From positions 7,180,762 to 7,244,761 of the forward strand of contig CM075783.1 of assembly GCA_037974665.1 (NCBI GenBank): 64,000 bases of DNA, read 5' to 3'. Under the pieces are notes generated by a model. It had not been told where the DNA came from and searched no databases. It worked only from the letters and a program-made list of their open reading frames with translations. Positions 1 through 12,649 of the stretch are shown here, one piece after another; the first letter of the stretch is position 1; each line of letters starts with the position of its first letter. The translations under genes were made by a program, and so were the position numbers. The stretch is from Ehretia macrophylla. Its lineage: Eukaryota; Streptophyta; Magnoliopsida; Boraginales; Ehretiaceae.

Positions 1-116
1 TTTTCTCTCAAACTCCCTTCGAATTCCACTGCTTCTTTCGGCAATCTCCACTTCCCAAGCTCTAGCATTTTTTCTTGTTTCTTAGGTACATTCTCTTCCC
101 TCTCTTTTTCTTTTCT

Positions 117-1239
117 ATGGCTCGATCTGATTCAGAGCCCGACTCCCAAAATGAGCCTGTTCATTCTTATGATCACGGGGGCGGTAAGGAGACTAACAAT
201 GATGCTATGCCCGAGATCGATGCAGTAGACCTTGATAAGACCAACCCAGTGACTCCAGCTAATGTGCTCGAGGGCCTAGAGAATCTAGATGTAGGTCCTA
301 GCCCACCTACTAATAGACTCTTCAGGAGAGTTCCCTTCTTGGCTACCCTTATTAGGCAAGTTCCAGCTTCTGGTCCTTTCTCTGACTCTTCTCTTTCTCG
401 ACCAAGACCTTGTATCAATGCTAGGGTGAGCTCAGTAGTTAGATCTAACCCTACTCCTTCGGCCTCACCAGTAGGTTAAAATCCGTCTTCCCGGGATATC
501 CCCGCATCAGGTCCATCAAATGATGGTGATGACGAGCCTTTTGATGCTATGGACCGACATCCACTCAAAGATGTTTATTCTTTTGTCCTCAAACTACACT
601 GAAATGGCATTTTTCCTGATGACTTCGAGGTTCGTATGCTCGAGCCCGAAGATAGGGTCTGCTCCCCGAGGGATGGCGAGATAGGTCTTTATTACGACAC
701 TCTACAATTTCTCTACTTTTCTTTTCCCAAATATGTCATAGATATTCAAAAAAAAATTCGACCTGAGCCCTGGTCAACTGGTCCCGAACAGTTGGCGTAT
801 GGTGATCGCCTTCTATGTTTATGTCCATAACCTCGGTCAGCAATGGACTACCGACCTCTTCACAAACTTCTATATCGTTAAGCCTAATAGGCATGACTGC
901 TATTACTTTACTGCCTTCCCTAATTCCAATATTTTTAAGTCCAAAGGGATGACATTATAAATTCTTCTTAGTGAAATATATGAGAGCTTGGGGAGTCAGG
1001 ACCACCTGGCATATATTACCTGAGCCCTATCTCAACCCTCCTAGTCTTCCTCCTGCTCCAGAACAATTTGCTGATGTACTTCGGGCTATGGAGCCCATTC
1101 CTAGAAATGATCTCGTCAGCCTTGAGGAGGTCGCCTCCTTGAGTATGTATGAAGTCGGGCCCACGAAGGTGCCTGCCGAGGGGGCTAATAACCCTCCGAC
1201 TTCTTCTCCTCATCATAGTGAAGATATACGGCTCATATT
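117..1239 (+). pseudogene. Broken gypsy-type 'putative transposase' (Transposase_28-like) ORF
   Basis: A degenerate ORF starts at the ATG at 117 (MARSDSEPDSQ) behind a CT-rich leader (1-116). The first frame stops at 477-479. Coding similarity resumes in other frames at about 636-830 and 971-1239, so at least two frameshifts or stops separate the parts. The middle part contains RVCSPRDGEIGLYYDTL and the end has ILPEPYLNPPSLPPAPE followed by an LVSLEEVASL-like stretch. I recognise this layout from the plant 'putative gypsy type transposon' domain (Transposase_28, PF04195) that accompanies many gypsy-like elements. The low-complexity acidic N-terminus is typical of the family. Its true role is unknown. 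The ORF is cut at 1239 by insertion of the copia LTR that follows. The family call is from memory of the pattern; the pseudogene status is seen directly. Confidence 0.6.
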
Positions 1240-3211
1240 TGAAGGATCTTTTAGAGTTATGCATCTAGTTTAGCCATAACAAAGGTGGAAGCAAGCCTCT
1301 AATTTTAAAAATTTTACATTATGGCAAACTTTGATCCAAAACCCTAACCATGATTTCATGTGACTAACATAATCTAAACATATATATAGCTAATATATGT
1401 AGTATAGAAGGTATATTAAGGTATACTTCTTGAAGATCAAAGGAGATGAAGATGGTTTGGCTCTTTGAATGTTGACAAGCTCTTCCACTCTTGTAGAAAT
1501 TCTAGGTCATCCACACAACCAAGAATAGCCCTCCTTTTATCACCAAATAGTTTGTGCTACGCTTATTTGATGATGGTTTAAGCTTGAGAGAAATGGTAGA
1601 GCAAAAGAAACTATTTTCTTCTTTTTCTTGGTCTTGGTCGTGAGTCTCAAAGAGAGAAGAAGAAGAATTGGTTTCTTTTTGGTTTATTTCTAACAATATC
1701 ATTACTCTTGCAAAGATAGTAGAGGAAGATATTTTCCTAACCTTTTTATGTTCATACATCAACTATACATATATGATGGCATACCTTTTATCCATCATGT
1801 ATGTCTTGCAAGATCTTGGCCATTGATTGGAAATTGGTAGGTAAAGCAAAAGATGTGGCACAATCTTGACCGTCCTTAGTGCTTAAATACCATTTTTCCA
1901 TACATACATACATACATCATATCTTATATACATAAATAAGTATTATTTCAAATCTACCACATATGTAATTATTAATTAATCTAAACCCCTTCAATTTAAT
2001 TAATTATGGAAACAAACATTTTATATTTACATATTGACCCTAATATTTAACCAACAATTAAATATTGGCCCAATTAACTTTTAATGGCTAATTAAACTAT
2101 TTGTTAACACTTTAACAAAATTCTCAAGCTTAAAGAGAAATTATTCACAGGGCTCTATTGTGTGAGACTTTCTAGATTCACCGCCATATAGCAATGAAGA
2201 ACTATTAAACACTTTTAATATATTTTGAGAATGTCTCCTTCATTCTCAAAATACCCTCAAGTTCTAGATTAACGTCTAGCCACATGCCTAGACAATATAT
2301 AAGACAATGAAGTCCAATTCATGTGAACCTATTTATAGTTGCGAATTTCCATGCAATTCAATCTTTCCATTAATCGTCCCGACCGAGCATAAACCATGAA
2401 ATGATTAAGTTCATATACTCGATAACAATGCATAGATCTAAATGGTAGAACGAGAGATGACACATGGAGAATCTCCTTTTCTATCATTCATGCCTTGGCC
2501 AAGGACTTCCTCATTCAATTACCATAATTAGATCGCATAGGACATCGCCTTATGTCGGAGGTTAATGGATTCCATCTTGACAACTACCTGTCAATCACTA
2601 TACTAGACAAATTATATTACAAAAGGTTATAACCCATCTAGTTTAACAAATACAAATGTTAACCAATTGTAAGTATTAAACCCCGATACATATGACAGTC
2701 GTAATGTCTCAAGTCACAGGATTACATGCACAATCGCAACGAATAACAAACTATTAATCATAAGTCATGTATTTTGTTATTCACATCACATTTAATGATC
2801 TATTCAACTAATAATCACATGTTTGTTAACCGTATCCTATGCTATTATGGTACGTGGAACACCATACCTTATTATTAACATCTCTATATTAATCAAAGGT
2901 AACAACGCATGTGATAGTCCATAATAGGTTATTGAATTCCCGATCAAATAATCTAAGGACTATGAACATTTTAAGTATTTATCATAATAAAGAGATATGC
3001 CAACATATTCTAATCACCCTTTTAGAATACATTTCTTCTAATAATAAACTCTAGGGACTCATTCATACAAATAAAATGGAGAATATGAATGTCAATTGCA
3101 AGTCAATATGCAGACAAACATATAGACAGTTGTGCCATAATATACATGTTAATGTCAAAATGCCCCTAAATATGTCATCCAAATATATAGTATTAGGGCA
3201 TATCTCTAATA
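1240..3211 (-). mobile_element. E2: 3' LTR of a minus-strand copia element
   Basis: This LTR is about 1.97 kb. Its plus-strand left end is TGAAGGATC at 1240 and its right end is ...GGGCATATCTCTAATA at 3211, with the canonical final CA mutated to TA. It aligns along its length with the LTRs at 37632-40048, 45190-47612 and 53812-56242, and with the inverted copy at 26070-29692. Immediately right of 3211 lies the complement of a polypurine tract, so this is the 3' LTR of an element read on the minus strand. The left flank ATATT (1235-1239) would be one copy of the TSD. The partner copy is not visible because the 5' half of the element is missing from the window. Confidence 0.8.
2329..2338 (-). 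promoter_or_regulatory. TATA box of the E2 LTR promoter
   Basis: The minus strand reads ACTATAAATAGGTTCACATG, a plant LTR TATA box. The same box sits at the equivalent place in the inverted LTR (28522-28531), and a variant occurs in the solo LTR E13 (about 39151-39162). Confidence 0.6.
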
Positions 3212-3330
3212 ATCTCCCACTTGCACTAATGCTACGCAACATAGTACTAGCGCAACATACAATTTATGGAAAATAGGGTTAGGTTACATGATGCATATTC
3301 AAAAAAATTCTATGAATATGGCAAAACAAT
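3212..3330 (-). other. E2 polypurine tract and 3' internal end
   Basis: The plus strand ATCTCCCACTTGCACTAATG is the complement of a purine-rich tract (GTGCAAGTGGGAGAT). That tract primes plus-strand synthesis and must abut the 3' LTR, as it does here. The 110 bp that follow resemble the same position of E16 (47613 onward). The last five bases, ACAAT (3326-3330), are the left TSD of the inserted solo LTR E3. Confidence 0.7.
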
Positions 3331-3679
3331 CATGTAGGATCTTACTGCGATTAAACATGTAATAGTAAAACAAAAAATAGTTTACAATTTAATTCTCAAT
3401 TGAAACAAGGATCTAGGCATACTTCTTGCGAATAACGATGTAAGAACACAAAACACCTTCAAGCCTGGAAGATATTGTTTCCGCTCCTCTACTTTGATCT
3501 TCTCTTATATGACAAACACCTTTCTAAAGTATAATCTAGTTGTGAGACAAGAATTTGCTAAATTAAAAGATATAAACTAGAATTGAGTTTCTTCACAAAG
3601 GCAAAGCTTACTCAAGAGAGAGAAGATAAATCTCAGAAGAGATTGTGTATGGAACATTTTTCAGAGTTAGAGAATAGGT

Positions 3680-3690
3680 CTATTTATAGG
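3680..3690 (-). promoter_or_regulatory. TATA box of solo LTR E3
   Basis: The minus strand reads CCTATAAATAG inside the LTR, about 350 bp from its U5 end and followed by a pyrimidine-rich leader. This is the expected position for a copia LTR promoter. Confidence 0.55.
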
Positions 3691-3881
3691 CAGAAGATCT
3701 AGAGAAAAATTCCTGAAATTCCGACGTGGGATTTGGTAAGAGAAAAGTCCAAATCTCTTTCACAAGTAATTTCCTATTTTTTCTCCTTCTCCTTTCTTTT
3801 CCTCCCCATAGCCGATTTTTCCTAAGATGGGTAGGTCCCACCTCCTGCGTCCAACCTTGGCTTGTGAGCCATGGTCGTAGT

Positions 3882-6363
3882 TGTCACGCCCTAACTCGAC
3901 CCCACCTACGATCAGTCAGGACGCAGCAGAATTTTGACAGTATAATGACAGTAACACGGATACCGGGGTTCTAAACCAACCCCTTTGTAACTCATACAAC
4001 CAACTTCAAAGATTAACAACAACTCCACAATCATTTCAACAACATACAACACAACTATTTCCATATATTAAACAATCATTCAACAGTTCATTCATGAGTT
4101 ATACGCCTCTGTTCCAACATCAATCCATAGGCTATATCATACATTTGCAAAATAGATTATAAACCAGTCTAACAACGTAATCATGTTCAAAAAAAAGACT
4201 ACTAAACTAGCATTATATAAGTCTTTATCTTTAAGTAAATTATACAATACATCATACTACAAAAACTAAGACAAACTCATGGATATGACTCCGGCACATA
4301 AGACTCGTCCACGTAAGGCACATTCTTAGCTTCATAAGGCACGTACCCGTAATCTGGTTCAGTAACACCTGAATGCAGCAAACGAATGAGAGTGAGCTTA
4401 TATAAAACAAAGCCCAGTGAGGAATTCGATAGATCTTTGAAAACATTTACTTTGCCACATTGGAAATCAACCTATGAGCAACAACACGCAATTAACACTG
4501 ATAACAATACAAGTATAATAATAACAGTAAACACACAATAAGGATATGATACACTTGTTGATGAAACTCCATACACCATTTCAATGCTCACCAACTCCTC
4601 AAAACCCAATGACACAATCCTGAGGTACCCTAACCTAGACCCACACCCCATGGCCTCTCCGCCCATGCGAGATAGGGATTAGCCATGATAACTATGATTG
4701 CAACCCAGGATGCCTCCCGAGGTGACACAACATTATCATAGCTCACAACAATGACCCTGACTCAATTCGAGAAGTCAACAACGTAGGTTGCCTGACTCCC
4801 GACTCATAACAACAATAACAATTCCAATTCGAGAAGTCAACAACGAGGGTTGCCCGACTCCTGACACTTACCTTTTGAGAGATCAGCAATGAAAGTGCCC
4901 GATTTTCGGTAATCCAAAATTTAACAATCAACTATTAATTAAACCATATTTCAACAACCAATTAAACAATATTTAACAATCAACAACTATACAATTCTGA
5001 AACAATTAAGTTAGATGACAAAGTAGGCCATCCAACTTAACATGCATTTAAACCAACATTCAACCCCGATATCAATCAACAACAATCCAATAATCAACTA
5101 CCCAAACACTACCCAAACAACTAAAGACAACATTTCAACATATTAAAGAAAGACAACACAAACTTCTAAAATTCATAACTTACATTCTACTAATCCAATA
5201 ATCTCCAAACCAATTTCTATCACTCAACCACACATGCAACTTCAATAACCCCAGTAGAAACCAACCAAAAACCATTCAAAACAAGCCCAACAACCCTAAT
5301 TTTGGCAATGTACAAGGCTAAATTTCCGGACTTTTGCTATGACATCCAAATCAAAAATTCGGCATTACAACATTACTACCCCATAATTAACTAAATTTTA
5401 GAAGCAACAATCAATCAATTCCAACCACTACAACAACAATTATTCAACAATGAACCTAAAATCTAATTTTAATACCTGGAAAATAGAAATACAAGCTACT
5501 ACAGTTCAAAACTTATATAAACGTACATAAATGATCTTTGGCATCTACTGAGCAATAATCTAAACACAAATTACCATTTCATCAGATAAAAATTCAATTA
5601 TATGAAAATGACATAAAATAATATTTTGAGATCTAGAATTTTTCTCTTATCTTTGATGTTACATGATGCTAGAAATGTGTGCAATAGGTGCCCAACAAGT
5701 GAAATCAAGCCTTGAATGAAGAGATTTGGCTTTGAAATGTAACTTCTAATGAAAAATTGCTTTGAAAACTTGAAGAAAATTTCTTTCTTTTTCTCCTATG
5801 GTGCTCACGGCAATGTGAGTGTAAAATAAGGTGTTTTTGTACTATTTTAGTGTGTGTAGATGCTTATATAGCAAAGGTCAACAAAAATTGTAAAGTCAAC
5901 GTTGATTTTCTAGTCTTTTAATTGCATTTTTAGACTATTTTGATCAAAAACTACTAAACTACTTCATTTACTATATTTTGTAGATTAAATTTAAGTGACA
6001 AGGATTTTCATATGCTAACGCATGCACACCACTCGGGTAAAAACTCAATTTTTGCAAAAAAGGGTGTAAAAACCTTTAAAATTCCTAATCCGTTTTACTC
6101 AGACACGAGTCTATTAATATCCGAGGACTAGGTTTTAAGATGTTAAAATGTCCGTGTAAAAATTTTAGCGGACGTGCATCCAAAACACTATTCACAAAAA
6201 CCGACGATAAAATTTATGATGCCGTTTTCGATGAAAATTTTATGAATGCACACTTAGCATGTAATAGGAATATAAATCACAAAATTGGTACATTCTAACT
6301 CATATGACACATAAACAGGTCAAAACATACAATTCTATGCAAAGGTGAAATATGGGGTTCACA
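3882..6363 (-). repeat. E4 3' LTR
   Basis: A 2482-bp LTR that pairs with 14165-16594. Its TATA box is at 5861-5872 (minus strand GCTATATAAGCA). The purine tract of the internal region abuts its right end. The region codes for nothing convincing; ORFs in it are chance. Confidence 0.9.
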
Positions 6364-6380
6364 TTCTCCCCTCTTTATAG
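6364..6380 (-). other. E4 polypurine tract
   Basis: The minus strand CTATAAAGAGGGGAGAA immediately precedes the 3' LTR start TGTGAACCCC. Confidence 0.8.
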
Positions 6381-7943
6381 AAATTTTGTCCTCAAAATTC
6401 TTACTTGTTGTACGGAACAGATCTGGATACTGCTATTGAATCTGATCTCTTCTCTCCCAAGTAGCTTCCTCAATCCCGTGATACTTCCACAATACTTTGA
6501 CCATTAGAATCTTCTTCAACCTCAACTTCAGTTCCATCTGATCTAGAATGCGAATCGGCCACTCATCATAAGTCAAATTCTCACGAAGCTGTAACGGCTC
6601 TTGCTCTAGAATATGAGAAGGATTCGAATTATATTTTCACAAATTAGACACGTGAAAAAATCATGGACGTTAGAGAAGTTCTCCTGTAAAGCCAACCGAT
6701 ACGCTAACTTGCCAACTCTGCCGGTAATCTCAAACAGCCCTGCAAACCTCGAACTCAGCTTACCACCTTTACCGTAATAAGCAAAACCCTTCCGAGGAGA
6801 CAATTTCAAGAAAACTCGGTCCCCGGCCGCAAACTCCAAATCCCGACAGTGTTTATCAGCATAACTCTTGTATTTGCTCAGCGCTATTAGCATTCTCTGC
6901 CTAATCAACTGAACATTCTCAATCTTCTCTAAAAGCTCTGGCATGATAGTCGGATCAATAGCATTCATCTCCCCTACTTCATCCTAATACAAAGGTGATC
7001 GGCACTTATGGCCGTAGAGAGCTACAAAATGTGCCATTCTAATAGTTGCTTGATAACTATTATTATAGGAAAACTCGACAAGTGGTAGATGTTTCTCCCA
7101 GTTCTTCCCGAAGTCCAGAACACAAGCCCTGACCATATCCTCCAGAATCTGAATAGTCTTCTCCGACTGACCGTCGGTCTGTGGATGATACGTTGTACTA
7201 TAGTTCAATTGTGTACCCAAAGTCTCTTGAAGGTTCTCCCACAATCGAGAAGTAAACCGAGGATCTCGATCAGAGACATTACTAGATGGAATTCCGTTGA
7301 GTTTGACAATATGATCCAAATAAAGATCTGTCAACTCTACAACCTCATCTCGCATCCTCATCGGAATAAAATGAGTTGTGTTTGTCAAACGGTCCACAAT
7401 AACCCAAACCGCATCGTTACCTCTCGGTGTTCTAGGCAAACTAGTGACAAAGTCCATCGTAATATGTTCCCATTTCAACTCTGGTATTACCAACGGCTGA
7501 AGTAACCCTATAGGTCGTTGATGCTTTACTTTTACCTGCTGATAAGTCAAACATCTGGATACATGCTGTGCAACCTCCATTTTCATGTTGTTCCACCAGC
7601 AATGTTGTTTCAAATCCTGGTACATCTTGTTTCCACCGGGATGAATGGTGTACTTCGAATTATGAGCCTCCTCCAGAATACCTCTCCTCAAACCCGGTTC
7701 GTCGGGAACACACACCCTGTTTCGAAACTGAAGAATACCATCCTCATATAATTTGAAGTCAGACTGATCATCCGTGATCTGATCCTTGATCTTCTGAAGT
7801 TTTGCATCAAGTTGCTGAGCTTCTCTAATTTGAGACAGCAATAAAGGTTGAATACGGAGATGTGAATACATCACCCCAACTTGAGTTAATTTTGGTCTCC
7901 AATAACTGACTTCTTCAAGAACCTCCCACTTTTTAACAACCAA
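6381..7943 (-). pseudogene. E4 integrase with chromodomain-like C-terminus (broken)
   Basis: Two adjacent minus-strand frames (7943-6984 and 6968-6606) and a decayed tail to about 6400 encode the integrase, which inserts the element's DNA copy into the host genome. The zinc-binding region shows HNSKYTIHPGG, then CLTYQQ where a second Cys is expected, so the HHCC finger is damaged. The DDE core is visible as TMDFVTSLP, SDRDPRF and GQSEKT. The next frame carries SYADKHCRDLEFAAGDRVFLK, the GPY/F-type region. At about 6480-6450 the minus strand reads WKYHGIEEATWE, which matches a chromodomain end. A stop near 6980 and another before the tail break the ORF. Confidence 0.85.
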
Positions 7944-8027
7944 ACAAGCAATATTCGCCTTACGGCTAAGTGCATCTGCTACAATATTTGCCTTCCCAGG
8001 CAGATAATTGATAAAACAATTATAATC

Positions 8028-8648
8028 TCAGAGAAGTTCCATCCACCGCAGTTGACGCATATTTAACTCCTTCTGTGAGAACAAGTACTTCAGACTTTTA
8101 TGATCAGTGAAAATCTCGAACTTACTGCCCCACAGATAATGACGCCACTTTTTCAGTGCGAATAAAACTGCTGCCAACTCAAGATCATGAGTCGGATAAT
8201 GTACCTCATACGGTTTCAACTTTCTAGAAGTATAGGCAATAACCCGACCATTCTGCATAAGTACACAACCCAAGCCCTCCTTGGATGCATCGTTATAGAT
8301 AACCATATTATCGTTTTCCTCTGGCAGAGCAAGTACTAGAGTGATAGTCAATCTCTTTTTCAACTCCTGAAACCCACTCTCACACTTCTCATCCCAAGTA
8401 AAGTTGATTCGTTTATGAGTTAACTTAGAAAGTGGCCCTACAATCTTAGAAAAGTCCTTCATAAACCTACGGTAATAACCTACCAAGCCAAGGAAGCTAC
8501 GAACCTCCGAAACATTTTCCGGTCTTTTCCAAGACGTCACCACTTCAATCTTAGTGGGGTCTACTGAAATACCGCTTTGTGTAATCACGTGGCCAAGAAA
8601 AGATATCCATTGTAACCAAAATTCACATTTGCTGAACTTCGAAAACAA
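8028..8648 (-). pseudogene. E4 reverse transcriptase thumb and RNase H
   Basis: This 206-codon frame continues pol. It opens with [17 protein letters not shown], the RT thumb just past the catalytic site. It then contains [18 protein letters not shown] and the RNase H core with [34 protein letters not shown] and [12 protein letters not shown]. RNase H degrades the RNA strand of the hybrid during reverse transcription. The DAS, E and D residues are present. A stop at 8028 separates it from the tether and integrase, so it is a fragment of a former polyprotein. Confidence 0.87.
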
Positions 8649-8986
8649 TTGATGCTCCTGCAGCTTCTATAGGACAAATCGTAGATGTTATTCATGCTCT
8701 GATTTAGTCTTAGAATAAACCAAGATATCATCAATAAGGATTACCACAAATTGGTCCAAATACGGTTGAAAGACTCGATGCATAAGATCCATGAATGCTG
8801 CTGGTGCGTTAGTTAGTCCGAAGGGCATAACTACAATTCATAATGCCCGTACCGAGTTTTGAAAATAGACTTTGGAACATCCTCCGTACAGATCCAAAGC
8901 TGATAATACCCCTGCCTCAAGTCAAACTTAAAGTAGACTTTGGCTCCTTGAAGTTGATCAAACAACTCGTCAATTAGTGACAAATG
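8649..8986 (-). pseudogene. E4 reverse transcriptase palm, distal part
   Basis: The minus-strand translation has [20 protein letters not shown] and then [15 protein letters not shown], the fingers/palm segment of a gypsy RT. Near 8725-8705 the catalytic box reads [10 protein letters not shown] (IDD in place of the usual VDD). The domain is cut at 8986 by insertion of solo LTR E5 and resumes at 11801. Stops occur near 8650 and 8830. Confidence 0.85.
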
Positions 8987-8991
8987 ATATT

Positions 8992-11795
8992 TGTGATAAC
9001 CCGAACCCGGCATGCATTTAATAGCACTTGACTGCATTTGATAAAATGTTTAATTAGTTAAATAAACCAATTTGCACTATTTTCATATTTCTCTTGGAAG
9101 CATTTAGTAATTGTATATTGAATAAGTGAAAGGTTGTTATCTACTTCTATTAATTATAGTAATTGAATTTATTCTTTTGTGATTAATTAAGTGTTATCTT
9201 AAATGTTAGGGTTTAATTGTGTTTGACTATGTGTTTAGATAAACTTTCATTTGTAGTTAATGTTAACTTCATAATTCTTTTAAATGTTCTAGGAATAGTT
9301 AAATTAATTATTTTAAATGAATATTGATTACCTTGATTGTCTTGATTATTTTAATAATCGATTTTGGTTGTTTTGTATTAAAATCACTCGGCTTTCAAAT
9401 AAATGAGAAAAGTAACTCCGAGCCGGAGTAAATTTTAACTATGATGCTTTCCAAAAAAATGATATATTTATTAGATTCTTTGAGATTTAATTGTCACTTC
9501 TTCTATTGACGCAAAGTGCATAGCATATCGAGAGAGATAGTTAGGAAATGAATTTGAGTCCTCAGTAAAAAATGAAAACTAGTATTTAGTGTTTTAATTT
9601 TAGTGTTTTAAGTTGTATTTAACTAGAATTGGATTTATGTTAGTTGTTTTAGCCTTAAAATGCACAAAATGAACTACTTTGACCATGCTTACTTAGCATT
9701 GACCAAGGGGGCCTTGACCATTTGACTTTGTGTCACTTATATGCATTATAATAGCACAAAATAAAAAAAAGGCTGAAAACAGAGCTGAAATAGAAGGTAG
9801 GGCCGAAAATCCAAAGGGAGAAAAAAAAAACATTTCAACCTTCAATTCTTCGATTCTTCGCGTGAGCTTGCACGGGGTGGTTTCCGAGGCATCCTACGAG
9901 GTTTTCCTAGCGTCTAGGAGCGTCTAAGGTGAGGGTTTCATCATTATTTGCGCATTTGAAAGTTTTATGCTTTAACTTTAATTTTTGAGTTTTATCCGTA
10001 TAATGTTATTTTGATCATTTTGAGGCTTATAGAATATTCTCTAGCAATCGTAGAACATGTATTTATAGCCTTTTAACATTTTCTGCAGTTGAATATTGAA
10101 ATTGAAATATAATTTGTTAGTTAAATAGTAAAACATGAATAGTAAACCCTTGAAACGATAAAGTTGCGCTGTTATGCTGTCTGTTGATGTAGAAATGTGC
10201 TAGGTATGCTAGAATGCCTAAATGTGTGGTTTAATTGGAATGTGTAATGGAAAAACGAAGAAAAACAGCTTAGTGAAAGTCGGGGTCGTTTAGGTCGAGT
10301 TTAGCGTTTTCTCATTTTGCATGATGGCATTGTTTCGGGAGGCCATGGAAGCACTTTTGGTGCGATTATGGTGTTGGTTGGATGTTTGGTTAGTATAGTT
10401 GTAGTTCAAATGAGCAAAGAGGGAAATCGGGGCTTTGCGCGAATTCTAGGGTAAAGTAGGGTTTTGGGGTCCTTAGACGTGCCTTATGGTGACCTAGGAG
10501 GATTGGCGAAGTTGGTTTCCAGAACTCGTGGCTCGTTTGGAAATGGTAGTGTTTTGATAGTTGGGGCCGATTTGTGATTTTGCTTGTTATCTTGATATTA
10601 TGCCTATAGAATGCTTAGGGTTGCTTGATATACTTGTTTAATTGGTGTTATTGTTACTTATTATTGCTTGTTATGCTTGAAAAGTTAGTTGAATGCTAGT
10701 ATTGATTGTGATTGCTTGTTATCTCGTTTGTTGTCACTAGTTTGTATTGTTGTGCTATCGCTCGTTTATTGCCTTGTATCGAGTCTTGCATTGCATAGTG
10801 TCTCGCACGTGAGTGATGGGCCTCTCTGGGTAGCCTCGGGTTGCCAGTGTTGGTTGTTTTAGCTCCGCTGCTATTCCTTTTTCTCACTTGGGTTGCCTCC
10901 CAGGGAGATTTGGGTCGTAGATTGATGGACACTTCCGGGGTATTCCAAACTGGTGTTATAAGGTGGATGCGCACTTATTGTCATCGTTGTCAACATCAAG
11001 CTCGAGATTGATGTATCGCTCGTGAAATGGTACATTGCTCGTATGAGTGAACCATAGCCTTCAGAGTATAGTATAGCTTTGAGTGGTTGTGTTAATGTTT
11101 TCAGTAATTGCTTATTGTATTGATTGTTTGTCTTGATTGCTTATTTATCAGTTATATTGCTTAACTGTCTTATTTGCATTGCACGACTTTCTTTCTCTCC
11201 AACTCGATATATGTCTTACCCTCACTGAGTATACGTGTTGTGTATACTCACTCCTCACTACCACATTTCAGGAAATGTCATATTAGCTGGAAAGTTCGTG
11301 ATTTCGTGAAAGTCCGTGCTTGAAGAGTTGTCTTGCGTGCCTATGTGACTCGAGTTGTCAAGGTTGTAAAGATGTATGCTTTTATGTATTATATGTATTT
11401 AATGTTAAAGGGGATGTAATTTAAGTTTCATTAGATTATGTATTTAGTTAATGTAGCTTAACTTCAATGTATATTTGTAATGACAAAGGAAAAGAGATAG
11501 AAAGATATGATAGTCTAGCTTATGAAATAGGTTGGTGTAGTTTAATTGCTAAGCTTGAATGTATATTTACTTGTGATTTTCTTGTTGTGAACCAAGGCTC
11601 GGATGGCCTTGCGGTGGTTGAATGTTTGGACATGGTATTGGTTCACTTCTATGCTGTTGCAGGTTTTTTACATTTCGCCTAGAAACAAGGGAGACTCCGT
11701 CCGTTTTTTCTAAAAATTTATGCTCGGGTTTGGTTTGGGTTGTGATTAGATTGTTTGATAGAACTCCCGGTTTCGAGAGGGATCGGGGTGTTACA
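8992..11795 (+). mobile_element. E5: solo gypsy-type LTR inside E4 reverse transcriptase
   Basis: The LTR is 2804 bp, beginning TGTGATAACCCGAA and ending ATCGGGGTGTTACA. It is bounded by a perfect TSD, ATATT, at 8987-8991 and 11796-11800. On either side the E4 RT coding sequence resumes with nothing missing. It contains no PBS, PPT or pol. It shares blocks with 22311-24816 (inverted) and 42488-44833, such as GGCTCGGATGGCCTT (11599) and GATGGGCCTCTCTGGGT (10816). ORFs at 9730-9927, 10696-10974 and 11467-11846 lie within it and have no recognisable protein. Confidence 0.93.
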
Positions 11796-11800
11796 ATATT

Positions 11801-12632
11801 TGTTCTTGATTGTCACCTGATTCAAACCACGATAATCGATACATAATCTCAACATACCATCTTTCTTCTTCACAAACAAGACAGGTGTTCCCCACGGTGA
11901 AGAACTCTGCTGAATGAATCATTTCTTTAATAACTCCTGCAACTAAGTTTTCAGCTCTTTAAGCTCAACTGGTGCCATTCGATACGCTGATTTATAAATA
12001 GGTTGAGTACCGGGAAGTAGATTGATCACAAACTCAATATCTCTCTCTAGTGGCAATCCTGACAACTCTTCGGGAAATACATTAGGATATTCCCGAATTA
12101 TCGGAACTTCCTCCAATTTTAGCTTATCAGATGACTTGTTGATCAAATAGGCTAGATAACCCGAACACCCCTTACTCACCAGCTTAATAACTTTAGTTGA
12201 TGAGATAATGAAACTTGTCTTAGCATCCCAGTTCCCTACTACCTTAACCACTGGTTGTTCTGGCAACCGAAACCGTACTACCTTTGTTCTACAGTTTAAC
12301 TGGGCATCGTACTTAGAAAGCCAGTCCATACCCAAGATAACATCATACCCCCGGATAAGAAATAAGATAAGTTCCGAAGGAAAATCCTGACCCTTAACAT
12401 GTGTTTTACAGTCTTTACATACTAAGTCAGTCATATATTTATCAGTCAAAGAAGTACTAATCTCAACCACATAAGGCAATCTTTCACGTTGCATGTTAAC
12501 ATGTTGCACACAAGTAGGTATAATGAAAGAATGCGCAACACCAGAATCAATCAACACTTTAACAAGTTGAACGAGTATAGGGAAGTTACCTTCCACAACA
12601 GTTGTTGCCTCAAGTGCCTCCTCTAAGTCCAC
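11801..12632 (-). pseudogene. E4 aspartic protease and RT N-terminus
   Basis: One long minus-strand frame (12632-11943) starts in the protease. The catalytic motif reads VKVLIDSGVAHSFI, with DSG as in many plant gypsy proteases. DVILGMDWLSKYDAQL marks the protease end. REYPNVFPEELSGLP and IYKSAYRMAP then mark the RT entry. Translation of 11942-11801 continues in a shifted frame with [16 protein letters not shown] and [11 protein letters not shown], the RT fingers. Protease cuts the polyprotein; RT copies the RNA. The frame is broken near 11943. Confidence 0.87.
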
Positions 12633-12649
12633 TGCGTAGGCCTAAGCCT

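Noticed and set aside
7089-7756. Plus-strand ORFs of up to 138 codons opposite the integrase
   Set aside because: They are antisense shadows of the E4 integrase, whose DDE motifs are clear on the minus strand.
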